This document shows, one piece after another, positions 17,497-25,342 of a stretch of 64,000 nucleotides of DNA. This stretch comes from an uncultured Duncaniella sp. (GTDB lineage Bacteria; Bacteroidota; Bacteroidia; Bacteroidales; Muribaculaceae): positions 248,001-312,000 of the forward strand of contig CAJTMH010000002.1 of assembly GCA_910577255.1 (NCBI GenBank), given 5' to 3'. Each line of letters begins with the position of its first letter. Position 1 is the stretch's first letter. Made by a program: the position numbers and the translations under genes. Below the pieces are notes generated by a model. The model searched no databases. It was given only the letters and a program-made list of their open reading frames with translations, and was not told where the DNA came from.

Positions 17497-17928
17497 CTAT
17501 TCCACCGGTCGGGCAGAAGCCGGAGCGGGTTTAGTGGCAAGCACCATCTTAAGATTATTCTGTGCACCGAGATCAAGCACCTTGACGAGTGTGCCGTAAG
17601 TCACTGACTCATCGGCATAGACGGCTATATAGTCATCAGCACCGCTATTGGCGGCAGCCTGCAGAAATCCAAGCAATCCATCAAGCTCCACTGCCACCGG
17701 TTCACTCTCGTCGGCTGTGGCATAGATGACACCCTCCTTGTCAATATAGACCCTCGTGGTAGGCTTAAGCACTGTCTGCTTGGAACTTTCAGGCAGATTC
17801 ACCTCAAGAGCCGTTGGGAAGACGAATGTGGAAGTGACCATGAAAAATATGAGCAGCAGGAAGATGACATCGGTCATCGACGCCATCGAGAAAGCCGCCA
17901 TCATGGTGTTCTGTCGTTTCAGAGCCAT
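17497..17928 (-). CDS. ExbD/TolR family biopolymer transport protein
   Basis: A 143-residue inner-membrane protein with one N-terminal helix, preceded by MALKRQNTMMAAFSMASMTD. The conserved membrane aspartate lies in SMTDVIFLLLIFFMVTSTFV (about residues 16-35). The rest is a periplasmic domain ending VLATKPAPASA. With the ExbB-like protein it forms the proton-driven motor. Only one ExbD gene is present, whereas many Bacteroidota clusters carry two. Confidence 0.93.
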   Translation of the reverse strand: MALKRQNTMMAAFSMASMTDVIFLLLIFFMVTSTFVFPTALEVNLPESSKQTVLKPTTRVYIDKEGVIYATADESEPVAVELDGLLGFLQAAANSGADDYIAVYADESVTYGTLVKVLDLGAQNNLKMVLATKPAPASARPVE

Positions 17929-17940
17929 ATCACATTCACA

Positions 17941-18648
17941 TTAAGCTGGTTCATTGAGCAAGTCCATGAACTCCATGGTCTTCGCCTCAAGCATATTCAT
18001 CACCTTATTTATACGCGACACAAGGTAATTATAAGCAAACAGGGCTATGATACCCACAATGAGGCCGGCCACCGTAGTGACAAGGGCAGCATAAATACCA
18101 TCGGCCAGCACTGCTATATTAGCGCTCGTTCCCGCGCTTGCAAGATTAAAGAACGCATTGACCATACCTATCACAGTGCCAAGGAAGCCGATCATAGGGC
18201 CGCCTGCTGCTGTCGTGGCGAGCCAGGGAAGCCCCTTCTCGAGATTGGCGATTTCGATATTACCGGTATTCTCTATGGTCACGAGCACGTCATTCATCGG
18301 ACGGCCTATACGCGAAATACCCTTGTTTATGAGTCGGGCATACGGAGTGTCGGTCTTTGCGCAGAGCTTGCGCGCGCTTTCTATCTCTCCGTCATGGATG
18401 TAATCCTTGATCCTCTCCATGAACGATGCATCCTCGCGCTGAGCCCGGCGAATCACGATACACCTCTCTATAAATATGTATATACACACTATCGAAAGGA
18501 TAGCCAACGGTATCATGATAAACCCGCCGCGCATGGTGAGGTCCCACACCGACAATTCCTGGGCCATCTGTGTGGCCTGCTGCTGAGCTGCCTCGGTGAG
18601 ATTCATGGCGGCTGTGGCTGCTGTGTCTACAAACTCCTGCTGAAACAT
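17941..18648 (-). CDS. MotA/TolQ/ExbB proton channel family protein
   Basis: A 235-residue proton channel subunit. A first helix lies at about residues 37-58 (GGFIMIPLAILSIVCIYIFI). The TolQ/ExbB core follows: GLPWLATTAAGGPMIGFLGT, VIGMVNAFF and ADGIYAALVTTVAGLIVGI. It starts a compact unit with exbD (12-base gap) and the TonB/TolA-like gene (21-base gap), and follows pdxJ by 49 bases. Confidence 0.95.
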   Translation of the reverse strand: MFQQEFVDTAATAAMNLTEAAQQQATQMAQELSVWDLTMRGGFIMIPLAILSIVCIYIFIERCIVIRRAQREDASFMERIKDYIHDGEIESARKLCAKTDTPYARLINKGISRIGRPMNDVLVTIENTGNIEIANLEKGLPWLATTAAGGPMIGFLGTVIGMVNAFFNLASAGTSANIAVLADGIYAALVTTVAGLIVGIIALFAYNYLVSRINKVMNMLEAKTMEFMDLLNEPA

Positions 18649-18697
18649 CTGCTTGATGTAAATAAATGATTTGGTGATACTAAATTTTCAATCCCTG

Positions 18698-19423
18698 TCA
18701 GTCGCGGCTATCCAAAAGCTGCTCCTTATAGCGCTTGATAGTCTCGTGAAGCCCAAGATAAAGAGCATCGCAGATCAGAGCATGACCTATCGACACCTCG
18801 CTCAACCTTGGGATGTGGCGATGGAAATAAGCCAGATTCTCCAGGCTTAAGTCATGGCCCGCATTGACACCCAGCCCAAGCGAGAGGGCCACCCTGGCAG
18901 CCTCGACAAAAGGAGCCACAGCCTCTTCCGGATTCTTGGGATAAAGGTCGGCATAAGGTTTCGTGTAAAGCTCTATGCGGTCAGCGCCTGTTTTAGCGGC
19001 GAGACGGATATTCTCGGCATCGGTACCAACGAATATCGACGAGCGTATGCCTGCGTCACGGAGCCGTTCCACCACTCCGGTGAGAAACTCCATGTTCGCC
19101 CCGACATCCCAGCCGGCGCTCGAGGTCACGGCATCGGGCGCGTCAGGCACAAGAGTCACCTGCTCGGGCTTTACCTTCAGCACAAGGTCCATGAACTCCT
19201 CCGAGGGATACCCCTCGATGTTGAACTCGGTCTTGACAAGAGGACGCAGACGGAACACGTCGTCACGCTTGATGTGACGTTCATCGGGACGCGGATGCAC
19301 CGTGATACCGTCGGCTCCGAAAGCCTCGCAGTCCTCCGCCACTTTCAGTAGGTCGGGGGCATTCTCGCCTCGGGCATTGCGCAGAGTGGCTATCTTGTTG
19401 ATATTTACACTTAGATTTGTCAT
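18698..19423 (-). CDS. pdxJ: pyridoxine 5'-phosphate synthase
   Basis: Condenses 3-amino-2-oxopropyl phosphate with deoxyxylulose 5-phosphate, the last step of de novo vitamin B6 synthesis. The 241-residue protein has LSVNINKIATLRNARG at the start, GADGITVHPRPDERHI, and GLGVNAGHDLSLENL near the end, all PdxJ signatures. It heads the minus-strand operon with the ExbB-ExbD-TonB genes; a promoter lies in the divergent region before nadK. Confidence 0.96.
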   Translation of the reverse strand: MTNLSVNINKIATLRNARGENAPDLLKVAEDCEAFGADGITVHPRPDERHIKRDDVFRLRPLVKTEFNIEGYPSEEFMDLVLKVKPEQVTLVPDAPDAVTSSAGWDVGANMEFLTGVVERLRDAGIRSSIFVGTDAENIRLAAKTGADRIELYTKPYADLYPKNPEEAVAPFVEAARVALSLGLGVNAGHDLSLENLAYFHRHIPRLSEVSIGHALICDALYLGLHETIKRYKEQLLDSRD

Positions 19424-19485
19424 TTTTCAACTTAAATGAAATCTTTTTGTCTTCTTGGAGGGTTCTTTATATAAAGTATTATTTG

Positions 19486-19493
19486 TAATTTTG
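19486..19493 (+). promoter_or_regulatory. -7 element for the nadK operon
   Basis: TAATTTTG, about 58 bases upstream of the TTG start at 19552. The -33 region is weak (GTTC). It is preceded by the palindrome CTTTATATAAAG at 19465-19476, a possible regulator site. Confidence 0.5.
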
Positions 19494-19515
19494 TCCCTCC
19501 TGACAATTATCGCTG

Positions 19516-19547
19516 CAAAATTAGTCAGAAAAAACTAAAATTTGAAA
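19516..19547 (-). promoter_or_regulatory. promoter for pdxJ-exbB-exbD-tonB
   Basis: Minus-strand TTTC (19544-19547), 20 bases, TAATTTTG (19516-19523). It overlaps the beginning of the divergent plus-strand transcript, so the two promoters face back to back. Confidence 0.6.
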
Positions 19548-19551
19548 CATT

Positions 19552-19938
19552 TTGCCATTAAAAGACGACATATTATCCCAAAATCAGCAGCTCGCATTGC
19601 CGTCGGCTCCTACCATTGAGCGCCTCTTCCCACAAGTGGAGGAGAGTTCAACACTGCTCATATCCTGCCGGCGCGGTGACTACAGCGCTTCACGCATAGC
19701 ACATGCCGTGGAGGACTGCGACGCCCATCTGCTCAATCTCAACGTCACCGCCGACTCCGAAGAGCTCGACAACCGGGTGGTGGCCGAGATTCGTGTCAGC
19801 CACCGCAATCCGTCGGCGGTGGCACGTTCGCTCGAACGCTACGGCTACGAAGTGGCCGACACCGACCGTTCGGAACTCGCAGATGACCCTGTGCTCCAGT
19901 CACGCCTCAACGAACTCCTCCACTATCTGGAATTCTGA
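19552..19938 (+). CDS. ACT-like protein resembling the C-terminal half of the CBS protein beside NAD kinase
   Basis: A 128-residue protein immediately upstream of nadK. In many Bacteroidota this place holds a protein of about 220 residues with two CBS motifs and a C-terminal ACT-like domain. Here only the ACT-like part is recognisable: TLLISCRRGDYSASRIAHAV, then AHLLNLNVT, ending in SVARSLERYGYEV-like sequence (VARSLERYGYEVADTD). The first 35 residues do not look like CBS. No in-frame ATG exists: the start must be TTG at 19552 or ATT at 19549, since TGA lies at 19543. Function unknown; a link to nadK regulation is only positional. Confidence 0.7.
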   Translation: MPLKDDILSQNQQLALPSAPTIERLFPQVEESSTLLISCRRGDYSASRIAHAVEDCDAHLLNLNVTADSEELDNRVVAEIRVSHRNPSAVARSLERYGYEVADTDRSELADDPVLQSRLNELLHYLEF

Positions 19939-20026
19939 CAGCCCTACGTGCATCCGCCATAACATCTTCCTCACACAGCACGTCATATCACATCCATACC
20001 AACTTTTCACTTACAGACAGACAATA

Positions 20027-20911
20027 ATGAAAATAGCCATCTTCGGCAAACGCCGCCAAAGCCCTGAGGACATCCCCCACATCGTAGCCATGTTCGACAT
20101 CCTTGCCGAAAAACGGATTTTCACTGTGGTGGAACGCCATTTCTACGAAGCCATGTCGCGCACGACAGGCTCCCCGCTCCCGGCCGACGACGTGTTTGAA
20201 GGTGATGAATTTTCAGCCGATTTCGCCATCAGCATCGGAGGCGACGGCACCTTCCTGCGCACAGCCCGGTGGGTAGGAAGCAAGGAAATCCCGATACTCG
20301 GCTTCAACACCGGACACCTCGGTTTCCTGGCCGAGGAGTCGCTCGATCATGCCGCCAGACTCATCGACGACCTTGAGGCAGGCAACTTCGCCATCGAGTC
20401 GCGCTCCCTGCTCGAAGTCCGGGCCATAGGCGGAAACATCCGCGCAGCCCTTTCGGGATGGGCCTACGCCCTCAACGAAGCAGCCATACTCCGGCAGGAC
20501 ACCGCCTCGATGATAACAGTCAACACACTGCTCGACGACATGCCGGTGGCATCTTACCAGGGCGACGGCCTAATAGTATCTACCCCGACAGGAAGCACCG
20601 CCTACAACCTATCGGTCGGTGGCCCTATCGTCCAGCCCACAGCCCCATGCTGGGTACTGTCGCCCATCGCCCCGCATGCGCTCACGATGCGCCCGCTCGT
20701 GGTGTCCGACAGCCACACCATCGACATCTCCGTCGACTCGCGTGCCGACACCTACCGTCTCACCCTCGATGGACGCACCCTCACCCTGCCCATAGACGTG
20801 GTGTTGCGCATGCGTCGCGCCCCCTTCGTGGTGAAAGTCATCCACTCGCAGGGGCATAACTTCGTCGACACTCTCAGCACCAAACTCCTCTGGGGCATAT
20901 CCAAGCGCTGA
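20027..20911 (+). CDS. nadK: NAD kinase
   Basis: Phosphorylates NAD to NADP in the cytoplasm. The 294-residue protein starts MKIAIFGKRRQSPEDIPHIV. The catalytic GGDGTFLRTA is at 71-80, NTGHLGFLAEE follows, and the second motif is GDGLIVSTPTGSTAYNLSVGG. The ATG at 20027 is preferred over upstream in-frame codons because it gives the usual family start. It is 88 bases after the ACT-like gene and 7 bases before the metalloprotease gene. Confidence 0.96.
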   Translation: MKIAIFGKRRQSPEDIPHIVAMFDILAEKRIFTVVERHFYEAMSRTTGSPLPADDVFEGDEFSADFAISIGGDGTFLRTARWVGSKEIPILGFNTGHLGFLAEESLDHAARLIDDLEAGNFAIESRSLLEVRAIGGNIRAALSGWAYALNEAAILRQDTASMITVNTLLDDMPVASYQGDGLIVSTPTGSTAYNLSVGGPIVQPTAPCWVLSPIAPHALTMRPLVVSDSHTIDISVDSRADTYRLTLDGRTLTLPIDVVLRMRRAPFVVKVIHSQGHNFVDTLSTKLLWGISKR

Positions 20912-20918
20912 TCCCCCC

Positions 20919-21626
20919 ATGCCGGCCACAGAAATCTATGACCCCGAATTGGGCGACATACAGATAACGCCCCGACGTTCCACCTCACGCATCTCCGCCC
21001 GGTGGCGCGACGGACACCTCCTGGTCATCACCCCCTACGGCGTTTCCCGGGCCCGCATCCTCGAAGCCATCGAGGCAATGCGCCCGAGGCTTCTACCCGG
21101 CAAACCACAACCCATGTTCGAGATAGGCCGTCCGCTCCATCTCGACGGCCCTTACACATATTATTTAGAGCACACCTCTCTGACATCGGGACGTATCACA
21201 GCCCATCCCGTGGCCGCAGGGATGGCGCTGCGCATCAGTTCCGACCTGATACCCGGCACTCCGCAGACCGACACCGCCATAAGCCGCCTCATGATCCGCA
21301 CCGCCCACTGTGCAGCCACCGCCATAATCCTCCCCCGGGCCAGAGAACTCGCCCACAGCCTCAACCTCGAAGTCAGAGAATGGGCCATCTCACATGGACG
21401 CCGCACACTCGGCACCTGCACACGCGACCGCCGAATCTCACTATCGTCACTTCTGCTCTTCCTCCCGGCCCACCTGCGCGACTACATCATATACCATGAA
21501 CTGGCCCATCTCACCGAGATGAACCATTCCGCTCGCTTCCACCGGCTGTGTGACGCATATTGTTCCGGACGTGAAGCCGAGCTCATCAAGGAGCTACGCA
21601 CCTACCGGTGGCCAATACTGCGATGA
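20919..21626 (+). CDS. YgjP-like (DUF45) metallopeptidase domain protein
   Basis: A 235-residue soluble protein of the YgjP/DUF45 zinc metalloprotease family. The zinc motif HELAH is at 193-197 in YHELAHLTEMNHSARFH, with a later histidine (203 or 208) as possible third ligand. Its cellular substrate is not known for the family. It lies 7 bases after nadK and so is probably co-transcribed. The next gene (susC) is 549 bases further on and has its own promoters. Confidence 0.88.
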   Translation: MPATEIYDPELGDIQITPRRSTSRISARWRDGHLLVITPYGVSRARILEAIEAMRPRLLPGKPQPMFEIGRPLHLDGPYTYYLEHTSLTSGRITAHPVAAGMALRISSDLIPGTPQTDTAISRLMIRTAHCAATAIILPRARELAHSLNLEVREWAISHGRRTLGTCTRDRRISLSSLLLFLPAHLRDYIIYHELAHLTEMNHSARFHRLCDAYCSGREAELIKELRTYRWPILR

Positions 21627-21756
21627 CCTGACAACCCCTGCATCACATCACCTGTCCGACGTCTTATCTCACCGGTTCAACCGCCGTTTCATCACTGCCG
21701 AACAGCGCCCCTTATCACACTCTTTCCCTTATTTTTTCATCTTTTTAGCTAAAAAA

Positions 21757-21788
21757 TTTGAATAAATGAAAAAGATGTTTTATATTTG
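21757..21788 (+). promoter_or_regulatory. distal promoter of the susC locus
   Basis: TTTG (21757-21760), exactly 20 bases, TATATTTG (21781-21788): a full match to the phylum consensus. It predicts a transcript starting near 21795, about 380 bases before the susC start. Confidence 0.75.
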
Positions 21789-21794
21789 TGACCG

Positions 21795-22175
21795 AAAACT
21801 TAAGGCCGGTATTTTGCCGGAAAAGGGTTTTCACCACTTCCGAGAATCAACCATTTGATTCAAGGGAAAATGTAGAGAGAAATAAGGAAAATATCGTACT
21901 GAAAAACTAAACTGACAGACATCCGCAAGCAATGCCTTACGCCCCTTGCGTCGTGCCTTAATAGCAATACGTCTGCCGTTAACATTCCGCCGACTCATTT
22001 ACCCCGACTCATCTCTGCGTGCTCCCTCTTGACATGGAAGGTGCACCGTTCTTACGTTTCAAAACGTTCCTCATCTTACCTCCGGCTGATACCTACTATC
22101 TTTCAAGCCTGACACCTATTATATTTGTTAGAGATTAAATCATATATTAACTTAAAATTTTTAAAAGATTCTTGC
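21795..22175 (+). promoter_or_regulatory. long structured 5' leader of susC
   Basis: This is the only stretch of more than 300 bases without a gene. I see no credible ORF in it. It holds three small hairpins: 21806-21820 (CCGG/CCGG), 21844-21861 (GAATCAA/TTGATTC with a 4-base loop) and 21924-21950 (CGCAAG/CTTGCG). There are also a 9-base direct repeat CCGACTCAT at 21990 and 22004, and an inverted repeat ACGTTT-CA-AAACGT at 22054-22067. It may act as a leader RNA, an operator region, or both. Confidence 0.5.
22120..22127 (+). promoter_or_regulatory. possible proximal promoter (-7 element) of susC
   Basis: A second TATATTTG, 48 bases before the susC ATG, without a TTTG at the normal distance upstream. 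The inverted repeat at 22054-22067 lies about 66-80 bases before the implied start site, a position typical for an activator. Confidence 0.45.
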
Positions 22176-25100
22176 ATGAAGAACATTTGTTTTCAAATGA
22201 GTCGGAAAGCATGGCTTGTCGCCCTTCTGGTGATGTGCTTTTCTTTCCCTGCTTTAGCGCAGAAGATTACAGTCACAGGTACTGTAATTGACCCCGAGGG
22301 AGAACCTCTCATCGGAGCCAGTGTAGTGGTCCAGGGTGAAACCATGGGCGCAGCTACCGACATTGACGGTCACTACACCATCTCAGCTCCCGCCAACGGA
22401 ACTCTCGTGTTCTCCTACGTCGGCTATGACACTAAAGAGATTGCCATCAATGGGCGTGAGACCATTGATGTGCAGATGACAGAGAACTCTGTCATGCTCG
22501 GCGAAGTCGTGGCCATCGGTTACGGTACTGTTAAAAAGAGCGACGCAACAGGCTCTGTGTCCGTTGTTAAGCCCGATGAAATCGAGGCCGGCCTCGCAAC
22601 TTCTGTGCAGGACATGCTCGTAGGACAGACCCCAGGTGTGGTTGTGACCACTTCCGGCGGTCCTGAAGGCAGCGGTACCATCCGTATCCGTGGTGGTTCA
22701 TCACTCAACGCCTCCAACGACCCCCTTATCGTAGTCGACGGTGTGCCCCTGTCAAACGACGGTGTGCAGGGTATGGGCAACTCACTCTCAATGATCGCCC
22801 CTGACAACATTGAGTCAATGACAATCCTCAAGGACGCATCGGCAACCGCCATCTACGGTAGCCGCGCATCAAACGGTGTCATCATCATCACAACCAAGAA
22901 AGGACTCAAAGGTCGTCCGCAGGTCAACTTCTCTGCCAACATGTACATCAACAAGGCTCAGAAGACCTGGAACGTACTCGACGCCAACGCTTACCGCAGC
23001 CTCATGACAAGTGTCTATGGCGCTGACTCTAAGGAAGTGGCAGCACTCGGTTCAGCCAACACCGACTGGCAGGACGAAGTGCTCCGCACCACTATCTCTT
23101 CCGACTACAACCTCAGCGTAGGTGGTAGCGCCGGCATCCTCCCCTACCGCGTGTCTGTGACCTACACCAACAGCAACGGTATCCTCAAGACCACCAAGAT
23201 GGACCGTGTGACTGTAGGTTTCAACCTCACACCCAAGTTCTTCAATGACCACCTCAGCGTCAACGCAAACGCCAAGGGTTACTACTTCCGTAACCAGTTC
23301 GGCAACACCGGCGCAATCGGCGGTGCACTCTCTTACAACCCCACCGCTCCCGTCTACAGCAACATCCCTGTGGCAGGTGACAGCCGCAACAAGTATCTCT
23401 ACAACGGCTACACCGCTTGGTTCAGCGTATCCGACGACAACACTGTGGCTCTCAACCCCAATGCCGCTGTCAACCCGGTAGCCCAGCTCAACGACGTTAA
23501 CAACTACGCTAACGTGCTCCGTTCAAACGGTAACCTCCAGCTCGACTACTCTTTCCACTTCCTCCCCGAACTCCACGCCAACCTCAACCTCGGTTATGAC
23601 ATCAGCAAGTCTGACGAATACAACGAGGTTGCCGAGAACACTCCCACCGCATGGCTCAACCACGCCAAGGACGGTGCAGGCTACAAGAACTACATCTATC
23701 AGTCAAAGAGCAACACCCTCCTCGACTTCTACCTCAACTATAAGAAGGACTTCGAGGACATCAAGTCAATGCTCGACGTCACCGCCGGTTATTCATGGCA
23801 GCGCTTCTCGGCCCACGGCCGCAACTGGGGTGCATCTTCTGAAGCCGGTCGCCGTATGACCATGGGCTACAACGCCATCACCTACACCGGCGACGGTAAC
23901 TATGTGCTCAACTACAACCCCACCACTGCTGAAGCCATCGGCACAAACTATGTCGACGACCCCAACAGCAAGGACGGTGACTACCACTGGCGCAACCACC
24001 TCCAGCTCCTCTCATTCTTCGGCCGTGTAAACTATGGCTTCATGGACCGCTACCTGCTCACAGTGACAGTCCGCGGCGATGCCACTTCTCGCTTCTCGAA
24101 GGACAACCGCTGGGGCGTATTCCCCTCTGTAGCTCTCGCATGGAAGATCAACGAAGAAAACTTCCTCGAATCAGCCCGCGGATGGCTCAATGACTGGAAA
24201 CTCCGTCTCGGATGGGGTGTAACAGGTCAGCAGGACGTAGGTGACACCGTTAACTATCTGCCTCTCTACAGCATCGCACAGGTTGGTTCTTACTATCCCA
24301 CCGGCCAGCTCGACGCAAACGGCAACATCATCTACACCGCTCCCCTCTTCCTCAAGGGCTACAACCCCGACCTCAAGTGGGAATCAACCACTACTTGGAA
24401 CGTAGGTATGGACTGGGGATTCATGAACAACCGCATCACTGCATCTCTTGACTACTACTACCGCAAGACCAAGGACCTCCTCAGCTTCGTTGCCATCGCA
24501 GCAGGTTCGTCAACCACCAACATGCTCAACCGCAACATCGGTTCACTCGAGAACTACGGTCTTGAATTCAACTTGACTGCCCGTCCCATCGTCACCAAGG
24601 ACTTCACCTGGACTCTCAGCTACAACGTAGGTTGGAACCACAATGAAATCACCGAACTCTACGAAGGTTCTACCATCAAGACCGGTGGCATCGCAGGTGG
24701 TACAGGTAACACCGTCCAGGCTCACGCCGTAGGCCATGCGGCCAACACCTTCTATCTCTACCAGCAGGTTTACGACAACGCAGGCAAACCTATCGAAGGT
24801 TGCTACGTTGACCAGAACGGTGACGGCCAGATCGACGAAGCCGACAAGATTCTCAACAAATCACCCGATCCCAAGGTGACTATGACCCTCGGTAACAACT
24901 TCCGTTACAAGAACTGGGACTTCGGTTTCAACCTCCGCGCCTCTATCGGCAACTATGTTTACAACAACGTCCTCTCCAACAACATCAATACCGCCAACCT
25001 CTATTCAAGCTACGGTATCAACAACGTTGTTAAGAATGACATCTACTTCGACCAGGCTCAGTACATGAGTGACTACTTCCTCCGCAACGGTTCATTCCTC

Positions 25101-25301
25101 CGCTGCGAGAACATCACCCTCGGCTACACCTGGGACAACCTTCTGAACGACAACCTCCGCATCCGTCTCTTCGGCGGTGTTCAGAACCCCTTCGTCATCA
25201 CCAAGTACAAAGGTGTCGACCCCGAAGTGTATGGCGGTATCGACAACAGTGTCTATCCCAAAGCCACTATCTACACCCTCGGTCTCGTTGCCACATTCTA
25301 A
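22176..25301 (+). CDS. SusC/RagA family TonB-linked outer membrane protein
   Basis: Outer-membrane importer that, with its SusD lid, takes up a glycan or similar polymer using TonB energy. The start MKNICFQMSRKAWLVALLVM gives 1041 residues with a signal peptide ending near ALAQ. A carboxypeptidase-like domain follows (ITVTGTVIDPEGEPLIGASV, about 32-110), then the plug with GEVVAIGYGTVKKSDATGSV and IRIRGGSSLNASNDPLIVVD, then the barrel. Codons are strongly biased (GGT, AAC, CTC), suggesting high expression. No anti-sigma (STN) domain is seen before the carboxypeptidase-like domain. SusD follows after 41 bases. Confidence 0.97.
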   Translation: MKNICFQMSRKAWLVALLVMCFSFPALAQKITVTGTVIDPEGEPLIGASVVVQGETMGAATDIDGHYTISAPANGTLVFSYVGYDTKEIAINGRETIDVQMTENSVMLGEVVAIGYGTVKKSDATGSVSVVKPDEIEAGLATSVQDMLVGQTPGVVVTTSGGPEGSGTIRIRGGSSLNASNDPLIVVDGVPLSNDGVQGMGNSLSMIAPDNIESMTILKDASATAIYGSRASNGVIIITTKKGLKGRPQVNFSANMYINKAQKTWNVLDANAYRSLMTSVYGADSKEVAALGSANTDWQDEVLRTTISSDYNLSVGGSAGILPYRVSVTYTNSNGILKTTKMDRVTVGFNLTPKFFNDHLSVNANAKGYYFRNQFGNTGAIGGALSYNPTAPVYSNIPVAGDSRNKYLYNGYTAWFSVSDDNTVALNPNAAVNPVAQLNDVNNYANVLRSNGNLQLDYSFHFLPELHANLNLGYDISKSDEYNEVAENTPTAWLNHAKDGAGYKNYIYQSKSNTLLDFYLNYKKDFEDIKSMLDVTAGYSWQRFSAHGRNWGASSEAGRRMTMGYNAITYTGDGNYVLNYNPTTAEAIGTNYVDDPNSKDGDYHWRNHLQLLSFFGRVNYGFMDRYLLTVTVRGDATSRFSKDNRWGVFPSVALAWKINEENFLESARGWLNDWKLRLGWGVTGQQDVGDTVNYLPLYSIAQVGSYYPTGQLDANGNIIYTAPLFLKGYNPDLKWESTTTWNVGMDWGFMNNRITASLDYYYRKTKDLLSFVAIAAGSSTTNMLNRNIGSLENYGLEFNLTARPIVTKDFTWTLSYNVGWNHNEITELYEGSTIKTGGIAGGTGNTVQAHAVGHAANTFYLYQQVYDNAGKPIEGCYVDQNGDGQIDEADKILNKSPDPKVTMTLGNNFRYKNWDFGFNLRASIGNYVYNNVLSNNINTANLYSSYGINNVVKNDIYFDQAQYMSDYFLRNGSFLRCENITLGYTWDNLLNDNLRIRLFGGVQNPFVITKYKGVDPEVYGGIDNSVYPKATIYTLGLVATF

Positions 25302-25342
25302 AAAACTTTGTTGAAAACATCTAATTTAACAGAATTATCACA

